This document shows, piece after piece, positions 17,528 through 27,554 of a stretch of DNA of 64,000 bases. Source of the stretch: Desulfoscipio gibsoniae DSM 7213 (GTDB lineage: Bacteria; Bacillota; Desulfotomaculia; Desulfotomaculales; Desulfallaceae); the NCBI RefSeq assembly GCF_000233715.2, contig NC_021184.1, positions 4,522,001-4,586,000 on the forward strand. The letters run 5' to 3'. Under the pieces are notes generated by a model. It was not told the origin of the DNA and ran no database searches. It saw only the letters and a program-made list of their open reading frames with translations. The position numbers and the translations under genes are program-made. Position 1 is the stretch's first letter; each line of letters starts with the position of its first letter.

Positions 17528-19189
17528 GGACTTGCTGAACTAAACAAAAACCCAATAAAATCAAGGATTTAGGAGCATATTTGTCGAAATAAGATGCATG
17601 GAAAATGCGGTAAAGATTGCAAAAACCGTGCACCTGGAGGCAAAAAATATGTTCCGTAAAGTGGAAAACCAATATTATCTTGAAGAATTTATATTGCCTT
17701 TTGAAGGCAAATTAAGAGCTGATAACCGCTGGGTAAAACTAGCTAAAATTATCCCCTGGGAAAGCATCGAAGAACGCTATGCCAATCTTTTTCCCAGCAA
17801 CCGTGGACAGTTGGCTAAACCCGTCAGAATGGCCCTTGGTGCCTTAATCATTAAAGAGAAATGTGGCTATAGTGACCGTGAAACAGTGGAGCAGATCACT
17901 GAGAATCCCTATTTGCAATACTTTATCGGTCTAAGGGAATACCATGATCGGCCGCCATTTGATTCTTCACTAATGGTCCACTTTCGTAAGCGTTTTGGCT
18001 CTGAAACCCTAAAAGATATCAACGAAGAAATCTGTCGTGCCGCCAAGAAAGCGGAAGAGCAAAAGAAGGACGATGACAACAAGCCTAAACCACCTTCAGG
18101 TGGCAAAAAAACGCACGCGAAAGAACCAAATAGCCCAAAAAGCAAAGCCTCTTCTTTTGAGGTATATCCGGCAAACAAAGGCAAACTCATCTTGGATGCC
18201 ACCTGCGCCCCGGCAGACATACGCTACCCCACTGACTTATCCTTGCTTAACGAAGCTAGGGAGAAGTTGGATAACATTATCGATCTCGTGCACAAGACTC
18301 TTGGTAAGCCAGGTAGAAGACCACGTACTTATCGTCAAATAGCTCGTAAAGCCTACCTTAACATTGTTCACAACAGAAAGCCTGGTAAAAAAGCTATCCG
18401 AAAAGCCATCGGCAAGCAGCTGCGCTATGTGAGGCGCAACCTAAGTGCTGTAGACCGCCTACTAGCTATGGCCGGTGATAGTCATGGTCTAAGTCAGAAA
18501 CAACAGGATACATTGCGCACCATACGTATGGTCTATGAACAACAACTCCATATGTATACCTACCGCAAACACAAGATAAATGATCGCATTGTAAGCATCA
18601 GCCAGCCGCATGTGCGTCCCATTGTCCGAGGTAAAGCCACAGCTGATGTCGAGTTCGGTGCCAAAGTCGCTATCAGTATGATAGATGGTTACGCCTTTGT
18701 GGAAACGCTAAGTTGGGACGCCTTTAATGAAGGGGTAACCTTGCAAGAATCGGTGGAATATTACCGCCAAAAGTACGGGTACTACCCTGAAGCCGTTCAG
18801 GCAGACAAAATATACCGGAATAGGGAAAACCTGCGCTTCTGCGATAGATATAACATACGGCTCAGTGGACCACGGCTAGGAAGACCACTGATTGATAAAG
18901 TACTACAGAGAGAACAGAGACGCATAGAACGGCAAGATGCCAGCGAACGCAATGCTGTAGAAGCGAAATTCGGAGAAGGCAAGCGTCGCTATGGATTGGC
19001 ACGTATTATGGCACGTCTAAAAGAGACCGCCGAAAGCGTGATCTGCCTGCAGTTCCTAGTAATGAATTTGGAACGTAGGCTCCGTGTTCTTTTGTTCTTT
19101 TTTATGCGGCGTCTGTTTCGGTATAATCTGGGTTTTCAAGAACCGTTATTATACTGTTTTAATTAAAATAAGTTCGGTTCAGCAAGCCC
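17528..19189 (+). mobile_element. IS5-like insertion sequence
   Basis: Imperfect inverted ends GGACTTGCTGAACTAAAC (left) and GGGCTTGCTGAACCGAAC (right, reverse complement) bound one transposase gene. TAATTA at 17522-17527 and 19190-19195 is the probable target duplication. The element lies between the secreted PEBP fusion and the subtilase gene, about 40 bases before the latter's start, and may have separated that gene from its promoter. Confidence 0.7.
17598..19166 (+). CDS. IS5-like family transposase
   Basis: 522 residues, apparently full length. The N-terminal DUF772-like region (NLFPSNRGQLAKPVRMALGA, then LQYFIGLREYHDRPPFDSSLMVHFRKRFG) is followed by a Lys-rich linker, the first catalytic Asp in LILDATCAPADIRYPTDLSLLNEAREKL, and the C-terminal part with the catalytic Glu in ERNAVEAKFGEGKRRYGLARI. 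These are hallmarks of IS5/IS1182-type DDE transposases. Mobility now is unknown, but the frame is intact and the ends are present. Confidence 0.8.
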   Translation: MENAVKIAKTVHLEAKNMFRKVENQYYLEEFILPFEGKLRADNRWVKLAKIIPWESIEERYANLFPSNRGQLAKPVRMALGALIIKEKCGYSDRETVEQITENPYLQYFIGLREYHDRPPFDSSLMVHFRKRFGSETLKDINEEICRAAKKAEEQKKDDDNKPKPPSGGKKTHAKEPNSPKSKASSFEVYPANKGKLILDATCAPADIRYPTDLSLLNEAREKLDNIIDLVHKTLGKPGRRPRTYRQIARKAYLNIVHNRKPGKKAIRKAIGKQLRYVRRNLSAVDRLLAMAGDSHGLSQKQQDTLRTIRMVYEQQLHMYTYRKHKINDRIVSISQPHVRPIVRGKATADVEFGAKVAISMIDGYAFVETLSWDAFNEGVTLQESVEYYRQKYGYYPEAVQADKIYRNRENLRFCDRYNIRLSGPRLGRPLIDKVLQREQRRIERQDASERNAVEAKFGEGKRRYGLARIMARLKETAESVICLQFLVMNLERRLRVLLFFFMRRLFRYNLGFQEPLLYCFN

Positions 19190-19237
19190 TAATTAACAAT
19201 TTGAACATTCACATTATTAAAGGAGAGGATATTGAGC

Positions 19238-22200
19238 ATGAGAAATAGGATTATAAAGAATCTACCATTATTAAGGCTGTTCTTTATAGGGCTAAGCATA
19301 ATTGGATCATTTCTGTTCTATTTTGCAAATGTCAATTTAGCATGGGCTGCCGGGGATTACCCAAATGACGCTATTCAGTTAAATATTGGAACAACTGTTG
19401 ACGACACAATTACTACATCAGGCCAAGCCCGGTGGTATAAAGTGTATTTGACAAATGATGCAATTTACAACTCAACACACCTTGTTATCCAAACCTACGG
19501 AAACATGGATACTTATTTAAAAGTTTATGGTGACTTGGAGAGTGCTACTAAAGATAACATGTATCATGAAGATGATGATAGCGGCGATGGCAGGAATGCC
19601 ATGGTCAAAATGCCAATAGCCTTCATGGGTCCTTACTACATAAAAGTTACCGGTTATTCATCATATACCGGTTCATTTCAACTGAACGTTTCTAATGATA
19701 CTTATCCACCTGAAGAACGCGAAGGTGGGGCATGTGCCGTGGAGGCTGTTACTTCGAATGCCCCCTCAGGAAAAGCAATATTATCTAACATTCGTGCTTT
19801 AAGAGATGATCTGTTTAAAAATACTGCGCAGGGGGAAAATCTAATTTCTGTATACTATAAAGCTTCCCCATATTTATTAAAAGCTATAATTATTGATGAA
19901 GATACCCGTGCCACAATTTATCGGAATCTTATACAACTCCAACCAGTTATAAAGGAAGCCGCTGCCCTGGGGAGTGGAAAATCAAGTTCCTACGTTATTA
20001 CCGAGCAAGATTATGCTAGTCTTGTAGAGCTTCGTAATGTAACTAAACCGTGGTTACCGGATGATATTAATTCAAAAATAGACGCACTTTGGAATATAAT
20101 GGGCGTTTCTACGTATGCCGGCATGGAGTTGACGGATTGTTTATCAGCTGCAAAGCTAAATTATGTAAATTTCTTGAGTGGAAAAGGCTATATAAAATAT
20201 CATAATAATATTCAATATATAGCTGACGAATTAATTATCAAATTAAAGCCTGGATCAAAGGCACAAAATATAGGAAGTGCAAAAATAAATTCTGTGGAAG
20301 TCAATCATGTACTGCAGGCTCATGGGGTAAAAGATATTAAACCTTTTAAGCTTGGCAAGGGTAATAGTGGCGCATCTGCTAATGAAGATATTTTGTCGAA
20401 TGTATACTTAGTTAAGCTGGCTGGTGAATCTCAGGCTGATTCCTTAGCCGTGGCAAGTCAATTAAAGAATATTTCAAATGTTGATTATGCCGAGCCAAAC
20501 TATATAATGCAAGCTTTTTCTAATGATGTATATTATAATTATCAATGGTCATTAGAAAATACAGGGCAAGATAATGGTATCGCTGGTGCAGATATTAATT
20601 ACACTGGAATTAGACCACAACTTATCGGTAAAAACCTAAACAAAACCTTGATTGCAGTTGTTGATACAGGAGTTAATTATAAGTTAGCCGATTTTTCAGG
20701 CATTGTGCGTACGGATCTTGATTGGGACTACGTAAATGACGATGATGATGCAATGGACGATTGTGATCATGGCACGCACGTCGCAGGTATTATAGGAGCA
20801 CGCATTGACAATGGATTTTCCATGTCCGGAATAAATAGCTATGCTGAAATTTTACCTGTTAAAGTATTGGCCAGCGACGGTAGTGGAAGTGCTGTAAATG
20901 TTGCTCAGGGGATTATCTATGCTGTTGATAAAGGCGCCAAGGTAATCAATCTTAGTTTAGGCGTTTCAGAAGTCTGTAGTGTTGTTGAAGATGCTCTTAA
21001 ATATGCAGCCTATCAGGATGTTCTTTGCGTGGCGGCAGCCGGTAATGATGGAAACAGTTCTTTGAGTTATCCTGCATCATCAAGCTATACCCTTTCAGTT
21101 GGCGCTACTGATAATATGGATATCCGTGCATCGTTTTCTAATTATGGTAGTTACCTTGACGTAATGGCACCCGGTGTACACATTCCTAGTCTAGTAAAGG
21201 ACGGCAGTGTAATGTATGCAGATGGGACCTCAATGGCAACCCCTCATGTTGCCGCGTTAGCTGGTCTGCTATATTCCCTAGTACCCACTATGACTTGTGT
21301 AGATGCTGCACGTATAATTAAAGAGGGTTGTGACGATCTAGGTGACCAGGGGTATGATACAGGTTATGGTTGGGGTCGGGTAGATGCGGTCAAGGTTATT
21401 AACGGAGCCCAATATTCTCGGACAGTTACCTCCGTAAGTCTGTCAACAGATAAAGCCAGTCCGCAGCCTATAGGTACAGCAGTTACATTTAGCGCCAGCG
21501 CTGTTGGTAGCAGCAACCCGCAATACTCTTTCTGGGTTCAAGATCCTAATGGTGTCTGGACGAGCAGCGGTGCCTGGACAAGTACCAATACCTACCAGAT
21601 AAATAGCACGATACCTGGTACTTATCAGGTTATAGTTTATGCCAAAGACAGTCAAGCAAGTCAGTCGCAGGCCTTTGACTCAAGCAGCTTTACTTTTACC
21701 AGTGGAACTACCGAACGTGTTACCTCCGTAAGTCTGTCAACAGATAAAGCCAGCCCGCAGCCTATAGGTACAACAGTTACATTTACCGCCAGCGCTGTTG
21801 GTAGCAGCAATCCGCAATACTCTTTCTGGGTTCAAGATCCTAATGGTGTCTGGACGAGCAGCGGTGCCTGGACAAGTACCAATACCTACCAGATAAATAA
21901 CGCAATACCTGGTATTTATCAGGTTATAGTTTATGCCAAAGACAGTCAAGCAAGTCAGTCGCAGGCCTTTGACTCAAGCAGCTTTACTTTTACCAGTGGA
22001 ACTACCGAACGTATCACCTCCGTAAGTCTGTCAACAGATAAAGCCAGCCCGCAGCCTGTAGGTACAACAGTTACATTTACCGCCAGCGCTGTTGGTAGCA
22101 ACAATCCGCAATACTCTTTCTGGGTTCAAGATCCTAATGGTGTCTGGACGAGCAGCGGTGCCTGGACAAGTACCAATACCTACCAGATAAATAGCACGAT

Positions 22201-22585
22201 ACCTGGTATTTATCAGGTTATAGTTTATGCCAAAGACAGTCAAGCAAGTCAGTCGCAGGCCTTTGACTTAAGCAGCTTTACTTTTACCAGTGGAACTACC
22301 GAACGTATCACCTCCGTAAGTCTGTCAACAGATAAAGCCAGCCCGCAGCCTGCAGGCATAGCAGTTACATTTACCGCCAACGCTGTTGGTAGCAGCAATC
22401 CGCAATACTCTTTCTGGGTACAGGATCCCAATGGTTCTTGGACGAACAGTGGCCCCTGGTCAAATAACAATACTTATCAACTAACAAATACTATTGCCGG
22501 AAATTATATTATCATCGTTTACGCCAAGGACTTCAGCGCAGCGGAATGGCAAGCCTTTAATAGCACAGAATTTACTTTTAACTAA
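19238..22585 (+). CDS. Secreted subtilisin-like serine protease with four C-terminal repeats
   Basis: About 1115 residues. Signal peptide (to about 40), PPC-type beta-sandwich (about 42-130), helical region, fervidolysin-like prodomain (ELIIKLKPGSKAQ to NVDYAEPNYIM), then an S8 catalytic domain with Asp in AVVDTGVN, His in HGTHVAGII and Ser in GTSMATPHVAALAGLL. The last 390 residues are four nearly identical 98-residue modules (SVSLSTDKASPQP to SFTFTSGTTE). ATG 19238 is preferred to TTG 19232 because GGAGAGG lies about nine bases before the ATG. Likely an extracellular protease; the modules may bind cell wall or substrate, which is inference. Confidence 0.85.
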   Translation: MRNRIIKNLPLLRLFFIGLSIIGSFLFYFANVNLAWAAGDYPNDAIQLNIGTTVDDTITTSGQARWYKVYLTNDAIYNSTHLVIQTYGNMDTYLKVYGDLESATKDNMYHEDDDSGDGRNAMVKMPIAFMGPYYIKVTGYSSYTGSFQLNVSNDTYPPEEREGGACAVEAVTSNAPSGKAILSNIRALRDDLFKNTAQGENLISVYYKASPYLLKAIIIDEDTRATIYRNLIQLQPVIKEAAALGSGKSSSYVITEQDYASLVELRNVTKPWLPDDINSKIDALWNIMGVSTYAGMELTDCLSAAKLNYVNFLSGKGYIKYHNNIQYIADELIIKLKPGSKAQNIGSAKINSVEVNHVLQAHGVKDIKPFKLGKGNSGASANEDILSNVYLVKLAGESQADSLAVASQLKNISNVDYAEPNYIMQAFSNDVYYNYQWSLENTGQDNGIAGADINYTGIRPQLIGKNLNKTLIAVVDTGVNYKLADFSGIVRTDLDWDYVNDDDDAMDDCDHGTHVAGIIGARIDNGFSMSGINSYAEILPVKVLASDGSGSAVNVAQGIIYAVDKGAKVINLSLGVSEVCSVVEDALKYAAYQDVLCVAAAGNDGNSSLSYPASSSYTLSVGATDNMDIRASFSNYGSYLDVMAPGVHIPSLVKDGSVMYADGTSMATPHVAALAGLLYSLVPTMTCVDAARIIKEGCDDLGDQGYDTGYGWGRVDAVKVINGAQYSRTVTSVSLSTDKASPQPIGTAVTFSASAVGSSNPQYSFWVQDPNGVWTSSGAWTSTNTYQINSTIPGTYQVIVYAKDSQASQSQAFDSSSFTFTSGTTERVTSVSLSTDKASPQPIGTTVTFTASAVGSSNPQYSFWVQDPNGVWTSSGAWTSTNTYQINNAIPGIYQVIVYAKDSQASQSQAFDSSSFTFTSGTTERITSVSLSTDKASPQPVGTTVTFTASAVGSNNPQYSFWVQDPNGVWTSSGAWTSTNTYQINSTIPGIYQVIVYAKDSQASQSQAFDLSSFTFTSGTTERITSVSLSTDKASPQPAGIAVTFTANAVGSSNPQYSFWVQDPNGSWTNSGPWSNNNTYQLTNTIAGNYIIIVYAKDFSAAEWQAFNSTEFTFN
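21424..22585 (+). repeat. Four tandem 294-bp repeats in the protease gene
   Basis: CCTCCGTAAGTCTGTCAAC begins units at 21429, 21723, 22017 and 22311, a period of exactly 294 bases (98 codons). The first three are nearly identical; the fourth diverges in its second half. Such repeats can expand or contract by recombination without changing frame. Confidence 0.85.
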
Positions 22586-22600
22586 ATTGAATATCTAACA

Positions 22601-22632
22601 GCAAAACGCCGGGACTTACACCGGCGTTTTGC
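22601..22632 (+). terminator. Terminator after the protease gene
   Basis: GCAAAACGCCGG pairs exactly with CCGGCGTTTTGC around GACTTACA. Confidence 0.7.
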
Positions 22633-22686
22633 AAAACTAGATTAAAATGTTTGGTTTGGCTCTACAAGATTATAGGAGGTGGTACT

Positions 22687-23418
22687 TTGAAAGGAAAAAA
22701 TTGCATTATTATTAGTCTATTTATAATAGTATTTTGTTTACAAAGTGTTACTTGCACCGCAGTTCCTTATTCTGTAACCTTTATTGTTGACCGTAATTCA
22801 TATGTTTTGAACGGTAAAGAGACTACAATGGACGCAGTTCCACACATCTTAAATAACCGTGCCTTTATTCCCATTCGTTACCTCGCTTTGTCCCTAGGGA
22901 TTAAACAAGATAATATAGTGTGGAATTCCTCGACCCGGGACGTTAAAATAGTAAAAGATAATATGTGCGTGGAGTTAAAAATGGGTAGTAATATTTATTA
23001 CGTAAATGACCAGCCGAGAGAAATGGACACGATACCTATTATTAGGGATGGACATATATATTTACCGGCCCGGTATGTTGCAGAGCCTTTTGGTTATGAA
23101 GTTAGATGGAATGTCCAACGACATGCTGTTATTATTACACAAAAAACATCGCTTAAACCAGATAAGACACAAGCTGAAACTATTATTTCACTGGCAAAGG
23201 AAGATCTATCAAAACGATTAGGTTTTCCTGAAAATAAGATAACCCTTAAAAGCATTGAATCCGTCAATTGGCCCGATTCAAGTTTAGGATATCCTAAACC
23301 TAATAAAATATATGGAGAAGTAGTAACTCCAGGATATAGAATAATACTTCGTTATAATGATAATGAGTTTGAGTATCATAGCAACATGACAGGGAGCGTA
23401 ATTGTCAGTAATAAATGA
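22687..23418 (+). CDS. Secreted copper-amine-oxidase N-terminal (stalk) domain protein
   Basis: About 243 residues from TTG 22687, which follows AGGAGGT by about six bases. A signal peptide (IIISLFIIVFCLQSVTC) is followed by a copper-amine-oxidase-N domain: YVLNGKETTMDAVPHILNNR, FIPIRYLALSLG, then the paired unit MDTIPIIRDGHIYLPARYVAEPFGY with VRWN. This stalk domain is common in surface proteins of Firmicutes and does not imply amine oxidation. The last 80 residues (LAKEDLSKRLGFPENKITLK to FEYHSNMTGSVIVSN) form a second, unrecognised domain that looks PepSY-like in outline. Role at the cell surface is inferred. Confidence 0.7.
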   Translation: MKGKNCIIISLFIIVFCLQSVTCTAVPYSVTFIVDRNSYVLNGKETTMDAVPHILNNRAFIPIRYLALSLGIKQDNIVWNSSTRDVKIVKDNMCVELKMGSNIYYVNDQPREMDTIPIIRDGHIYLPARYVAEPFGYEVRWNVQRHAVIITQKTSLKPDKTQAETIISLAKEDLSKRLGFPENKITLKSIESVNWPDSSLGYPKPNKIYGEVVTPGYRIILRYNDNEFEYHSNMTGSVIVSNK

Positions 23419-23646
23419 ACAATTAGATATACACCAATATTGGAATACTTTCACATAGTTTCGATTTTAGGCACATCTTGAAAAGTGATAAAACATTTAT
23501 ATGGAACGCTAATGAGAAACTCACAATTAAATTAATTTTATTAAGCTAACTGGTTATTCGTGATAATCACTGTTCTAGTCATGGCCTGTCTGATGCGGCA
23601 ATAGGTTATAGCCTAATTTAATAAAAAAAGGAGTTGTATTCAACAG

Positions 23647-24531
23647 ATGTCTGAACAATTGTCAAATGATGCCGAATTGGAACACACCAATACCGGTATT
23701 AGTATGGATGCCCAGAATCAAATAAGGTCACAATGGAGATCGGAATGCAATACAGAAGTTAACTTCTGGAATAATTATATAAAAACAATGGGCGAAGCTT
23801 TTCAGAATGATTACCCCAACCGCCTTAACGCCGAGTACCCACTACAGCCCCATATACTGGAGCATATTCAACACTTGTCAGAAAATGAAATTAATATATT
23901 AGACGTAGGTGCCGGGCCGCTGACCGTACTAGGTAAACGCTGGCCGCCTAAAAAAATACGCATAACTGCCGTAGACCCTTTAGCTGACGATTATGACGCT
24001 ATTCTTGAAAAAGCAGGTATAACCCCACCGGTGCGGAGCACATGGTGCCACGGCGAGTTACTGCTGGAGAGGTTTAAGCCCAACAGTTTTGATTTGGCCT
24101 ATGCCCAAAATTCACTTGATCATAGCTATAACCCACTGCTGGTGATTAAAAATATGCTCACACTGGTGAAATTAAATTGTTATGTTTTACTAGAACACGC
24201 CCAAAACGAGGCAGAAAATGAAAATTACATTGGCTTGCATCAATGGAATTTTGACATTGAAAACGACAACTTCATTATTTGGAATAAGCAGTTCAAACAT
24301 AACGTTACCAAATTACTAGCCCCGTATGGTGAAGTAACCTTCAGGCTAAACAAAAATATTAGGTGGCTTATAGTAAGCATAAAAAAAACAACAAACTTCG
24401 AGTTAACTAAAGATAGAAATTTAGTAAAAGTACAAGATGAGGCACAGATAAATCCGGTAACAGGCAAAACAGATAACTATGTAACAACCGCAAAAATACC
24501 GTGGTGGAAGAGTCTATTGAGAGGTAAATAA
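23647..24531 (+). CDS. Class I SAM-dependent methyltransferase-like protein
   Basis: 294 residues. Motif I is [16 protein letters not shown], followed by an acidic end of strand 2 ([12 protein letters not shown]) and the [24 protein letters not shown] strand 4/helix region, the pattern of small-molecule or glycan methyltransferases. The N-terminal 60 residues ([19 protein letters not shown]) are a helical cap. The ribosome site (AAAGGAG) is a bit distant, 13 bases. Substrate unknown; no biosynthetic cluster surrounds it. Bases 23419-23646 upstream hold no gene. Confidence 0.65.
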   Translation: MSEQLSNDAELEHTNTGISMDAQNQIRSQWRSECNTEVNFWNNYIKTMGEAFQNDYPNRLNAEYPLQPHILEHIQHLSENEINILDVGAGPLTVLGKRWPPKKIRITAVDPLADDYDAILEKAGITPPVRSTWCHGELLLERFKPNSFDLAYAQNSLDHSYNPLLVIKNMLTLVKLNCYVLLEHAQNEAENENYIGLHQWNFDIENDNFIIWNKQFKHNVTKLLAPYGEVTFRLNKNIRWLIVSIKKTTNFELTKDRNLVKVQDEAQINPVTGKTDNYVTTAKIPWWKSLLRGK

Positions 24532-24544
24532 ACTAATATTCCAT

Positions 24545-25596
24545 AAATAAAACATTGCCCCCAACCACTGTAAGCCAGTCACGATACTTTTAACCCTCGA
24601 TATGGTCACTATTTTATCTTCTATCGGCTGCCTTAAAGCATTTAACGATTTCTTATTGAATTCCGCTGCTTCATCTAAAAACAGCACCCCGTTATGAGCC
24701 AGGGAAATTTCCCCGGTACAGCCGGGTTGCCTCCTCCCACCAGGGAGTTCATTGATGCATTATGATGCGGAGCACGAAAAGGTCGTTTGGTAATAAGCTG
24801 ATCGCGGTCTTTCATTCAATAAGCCGGCCACACTATATATTTTAGTTACTTCCAGCGCTTCTTCCTCGGTCATATCGGGTAGGATGGTATCCATCCTTTT
24901 GGCAATCATGGACTTACCACAGCCAGGGGAACCGCTCATCAGAATATTATGTCCACCGGTTGCCGCAACAACGATATGTTGGATTAGCGCATCCTGACCT
25001 TGTACATCCTGAAAATTTAATACTTTATTCCTTCCACTACTTAATGACCCCGCTTTAACATCAGGCGCAACGTAACTTTCTTTACCCTCTAAATAATTGG
25101 CTACCGATTTGAGGTCGTTAAATCCAAACACTTCGATGCCCTGCACCAGAGATGCTTCTCTAATATTGTCCGCAGGAATGATTAATTTTTTTATGCCCGC
25201 ATCCCTGGCTGCAATGGCCATCGGCAGTACACCACCGCAAGGTCGCAATAAAGCATTAAACGATAATTCCCCAATAAACCCATAACCGTTTAACGTTTCA
25301 CCGTCAATGGGGAGCTGGCTGGTTTCAACCAAAAGACCAACCGCCATGCTTAAATCAAAATGAGAACCGCTCTTTTTAATATCCCCGGGGGCCAGGTTAA
25401 TTGCTATTTTCATTTTGGGAAACTCATAGCCGACATAAATGATGGCCGCTTCCAAACGCTGGCGGGATTCTTTAATAGCGGTGTCCCCAAGACCCACAAT
25501 GGTTATGGACGGGTGGCCGTACATGGTCACAGTTTCGGCTTCCACCCGGTAACCGTCAATACCGGTAATGGCAAAGGAATTAATAACTGTGGCCAT
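24545..25596 (-). pseudogene. comM/yifB-like Mg-chelatase family AAA+ ATPase, truncated and frameshifted
   Basis: From ATG 25596 the product reads ATVINSFAITGIDGYRVEAE, the normal start of YifB/ComM proteins (about 510 residues), and continues to Walker A GSPGCGKSMIAKRM. After LLNERP the frame is lost (near 24800); the lost frame continues as [15 protein letters not shown], shifts again near 24722, and resumes with [18 protein letters not shown] (Walker B), ending soon after VTISRV. The last third is missing. ComM helps branch migration during natural transformation; this copy cannot be functional. Its start overlaps the end of the RAYT gene by 17 bases. Confidence 0.75.
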
Positions 25597-26167
25597 CCGT
25601 CTCATCCACTTTGGGTTTAACTTTGATATACTTCAAGACTTCCTCCACAAACCCGCGATAATGCCGGACCCTTGGAGGTGAAAAGCAGCCTAATGTTTTG
25701 GCGGTGGTGACTAGCTGATCCTGGTGTTCCTCTATGTATATTTTGTAACTGCTCCACTTGTATTCTTCGGGGCGTGCTACCATACTGGCCCGCACCGGAT
25801 TTAAGTGAATATACCTGCTTATTTCCAAATGGTACGGTGTTGTTTCAATTAATTCGGCATTATACCTATCCTGAAACAAATGACCGACAAATTTATACTT
25901 TTTATTGAAGTATATGGCATATAGCATGTTAATCCTTTTCATAACCTGACTTATATTGATATCGACTGTTTCAATTTGCAAGTGAACGTGGTTGGTCATT
26001 AAACAATAACTATGCAACAAATACGGTATTTTTTCTTTGACTTCTTTTAAGGTTGCTAGATAAAACAGCCTGTCTTCCTCATCCCTAAAGATATCATGCC
26101 GGTGATTACCACGACACATTATATGGTAAACAGCACCTGGATACCAAACACGATTTTTGCGTGGCAT
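25580..26167 (-). CDS. REP-associated tyrosine transposase (RAYT, IS200/Y1-like)
   Basis: 195 residues from ATG 26167, with AGGTGGT upstream. The start PRKNRVWYPGAVYHIMCRGN, the HUH motif in YCLMTNHVHLQIET, and RYIHLNPVRASMVARPEEYKWSSY are the signature of TnpA-REP proteins. These single-strand nucleases are related to IS200 transposases and are associated with REP palindromes in many bacteria. The catalytic Tyr is probably the one in the FQDRYNAELIET to YHLEISRYIH region. The gene is intact and sits in the middle of a region full of palindromic elements; the nearest copy (26577-26726) lies about 400 bases upstream. Confidence 0.8.
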   Translation of the reverse strand: MPRKNRVWYPGAVYHIMCRGNHRHDIFRDEEDRLFYLATLKEVKEKIPYLLHSYCLMTNHVHLQIETVDINISQVMKRINMLYAIYFNKKYKFVGHLFQDRYNAELIETTPYHLEISRYIHLNPVRASMVARPEEYKWSSYKIYIEEHQDQLVTTAKTLGCFSPPRVRHYRGFVEEVLKYIKVKPKVDETDGHSY

Positions 26168-26576
26168 ATTGACCACCACCTATGTTTGTTAATTGCCTAA
26201 TTATTCTTTTAATAGCAACAGTTTTCCTTTGTTTTTTTGCGGGAAATTAGAATCGGTCACCTAGTAAGTTTTTTAAGCAATTGAAAATTTTGAACCGATC
26301 CTGACCGAGGTCAGGAAACATTTTTCTATCAATCCGTACAAAGAGAAGGTATTCCATTATGAGCTTAGGATTATCTCAATGAAGGCTTGAGAAAGCAGAA
26401 AAGACATTTATTGTGGGAGATCACTTTTAAACTTGTTCTTATGACGGCGCCATTAAGTTCCAATAACAATACTTTTAAGTAGGACAAAAGAATTACCTGC
26501 CTGGTTCACATTAATTAGAAGAATCCGTTAGACAAATTAAGATATTCTTACTTTTGATAGCAGGCAATATGTAACG

Positions 26577-26726
26577 AAAAAACAGCCGGGCGTTCCACAT
26601 GAGAACTCCCGGCTGTTTCTGTTCTTCCCCGACATCCCTTTAGTTCATTAATGCATTACCTTAGTGAGGGACTGTCCCCTTTTGGGGGGTTTTGGGAATC
26701 CGAAAGGGATTCCCAAAACCGACCCC
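26577..26726 (-). repeat. Composite palindromic element, copy 9
   Basis: Hairpin B (26577-26618, AACAGCCGGGCG..CTCCCGGCTGTTT) then spacer and hairpin A (26668-26726) with TTTTGGGAATCC/GGATTCCCAAAA core, ending CCGACCCC rather than CCGACCCGAGCA because it joins the last codon of vapD. The region 26168-26576 shows no gene. Confidence 0.8.
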
Positions 26727-27019
26727 TATTCATCCAACTCACGAATGGCTGGTAATAAGTCACTATTTTCTTCAATCCTTAACATCTGTATGTCCCTTAC
26801 GGATGGGGCAAACCATGAAAATTTTTTTGCGAGCCCCTGAACGGCTAATACCGTTTTAACCGCATCGACACTTTCTCCGAAATAAACACTTCCTTGCTGG
26901 CGCGTAAATCCTTTGGTTTCTAGGTAAGTTTTGATATCATAATATGCATTATTATAATTTTGAGTATGGTAATACCTAGATAACTCTGTAGTATCTAAGT
27001 CAAATGCTATTGCATACAT
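26726..27019 (-). CDS. vapD: VapD family Cas2-like endoribonuclease (toxin)
   Basis: 97 residues from ATG 27019, preceded by AAGGAGG. MYAIAFDLDTTELSRYY, then YYDIKTYLETKGFTRQQGSVYFG and WFAPSVRDIQMLRIEENSDL fit VapD, a ferredoxin-fold ribonuclease related to Cas2; Asp in AFDLD is the expected catalytic position. VapD is the toxin of VapXD in some bacteria; no VapX-like partner is seen. The TAG stop sits at the very edge of a palindromic element, so the last residues may have been altered by it. Confidence 0.75.
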   Translation of the reverse strand: MYAIAFDLDTTELSRYYHTQNYNNAYYDIKTYLETKGFTRQQGSVYFGESVDAVKTVLAVQGLAKKFSWFAPSVRDIQMLRIEENSDLLPAIRELDE

Positions 27020-27417
27020 TCTCGTTTGCCTCCTTCCTAAAAACATATTAACAAACACCTCCAATAAAAGCAATCTTTATTTTGTAAAGAACATCTATCA
27101 TAGTATTGCCATTCTACTTTTATTCAAAGCAAGTCTTTTAAGACTGATTCTTTGCTTAAATACGGCAGCCAACCCACAGTGTGACAAAAAAAAGCGACCA
27201 TGGCTGCTTTGTACTGTTAATGAATTGTCAGAATTGTTTCCCATTGTGTGGGGGCCGTACCCCTCCGGAGGAAAAGGGAGACCCCCGGAGACTTGCCCCG
27301 GAGGCCCTTTTCCGACGCGATCAGTAAGATAATTTACCCCTTGGTAATAACTACAATATCTGTAGTTAATGCATTACAAGTTGCATAATTGAAGCCCCTA
27401 GTGCACAGGAGTAGAAA
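27020..27417. other. Intergenic stretch with GC-rich hairpins
   Basis: No gene seen. Around 27245-27320 there is a GC-rich block with several possible stems (CCTCCGGAGG; GGGCCGTACCCC; CCCCGGAGGCCC) that differs in composition from its surroundings. It could be a structured RNA or another decayed repeat; nothing specific was recognised. Confidence 0.3.
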
Positions 27418-27554
27418 GAAAACGGCCGGGCGATCCTCGTGGGACCTACCGGCTGTTTTTGTTAAGCTAAAACTCTTTAACTAATTAAAATGGTAACGTA
27501 TCCAGGGACTGTCCCCTTTTGAGTGATTTTGGGATTCCCAAAACCGACCCGAGC
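27418..27554 (-). repeat. Composite palindromic element, copy 10
   Basis: Hairpin B (27418-27460, AACGGCCGGGCGATCC..ACCTACCGGCTGTTT) followed by spacer and hairpin A (27505-27554), with a shortened inner palindrome (ATTTTGGGATTCCCAAAA) and the intact end CCGACCCGAGCA. Confidence 0.8.

Noticed and set aside
21443-22243. Three regularly spaced minus-strand ORFs of 70 residues
   Set aside because: They are antisense shadows of the 294-bp protease repeats.
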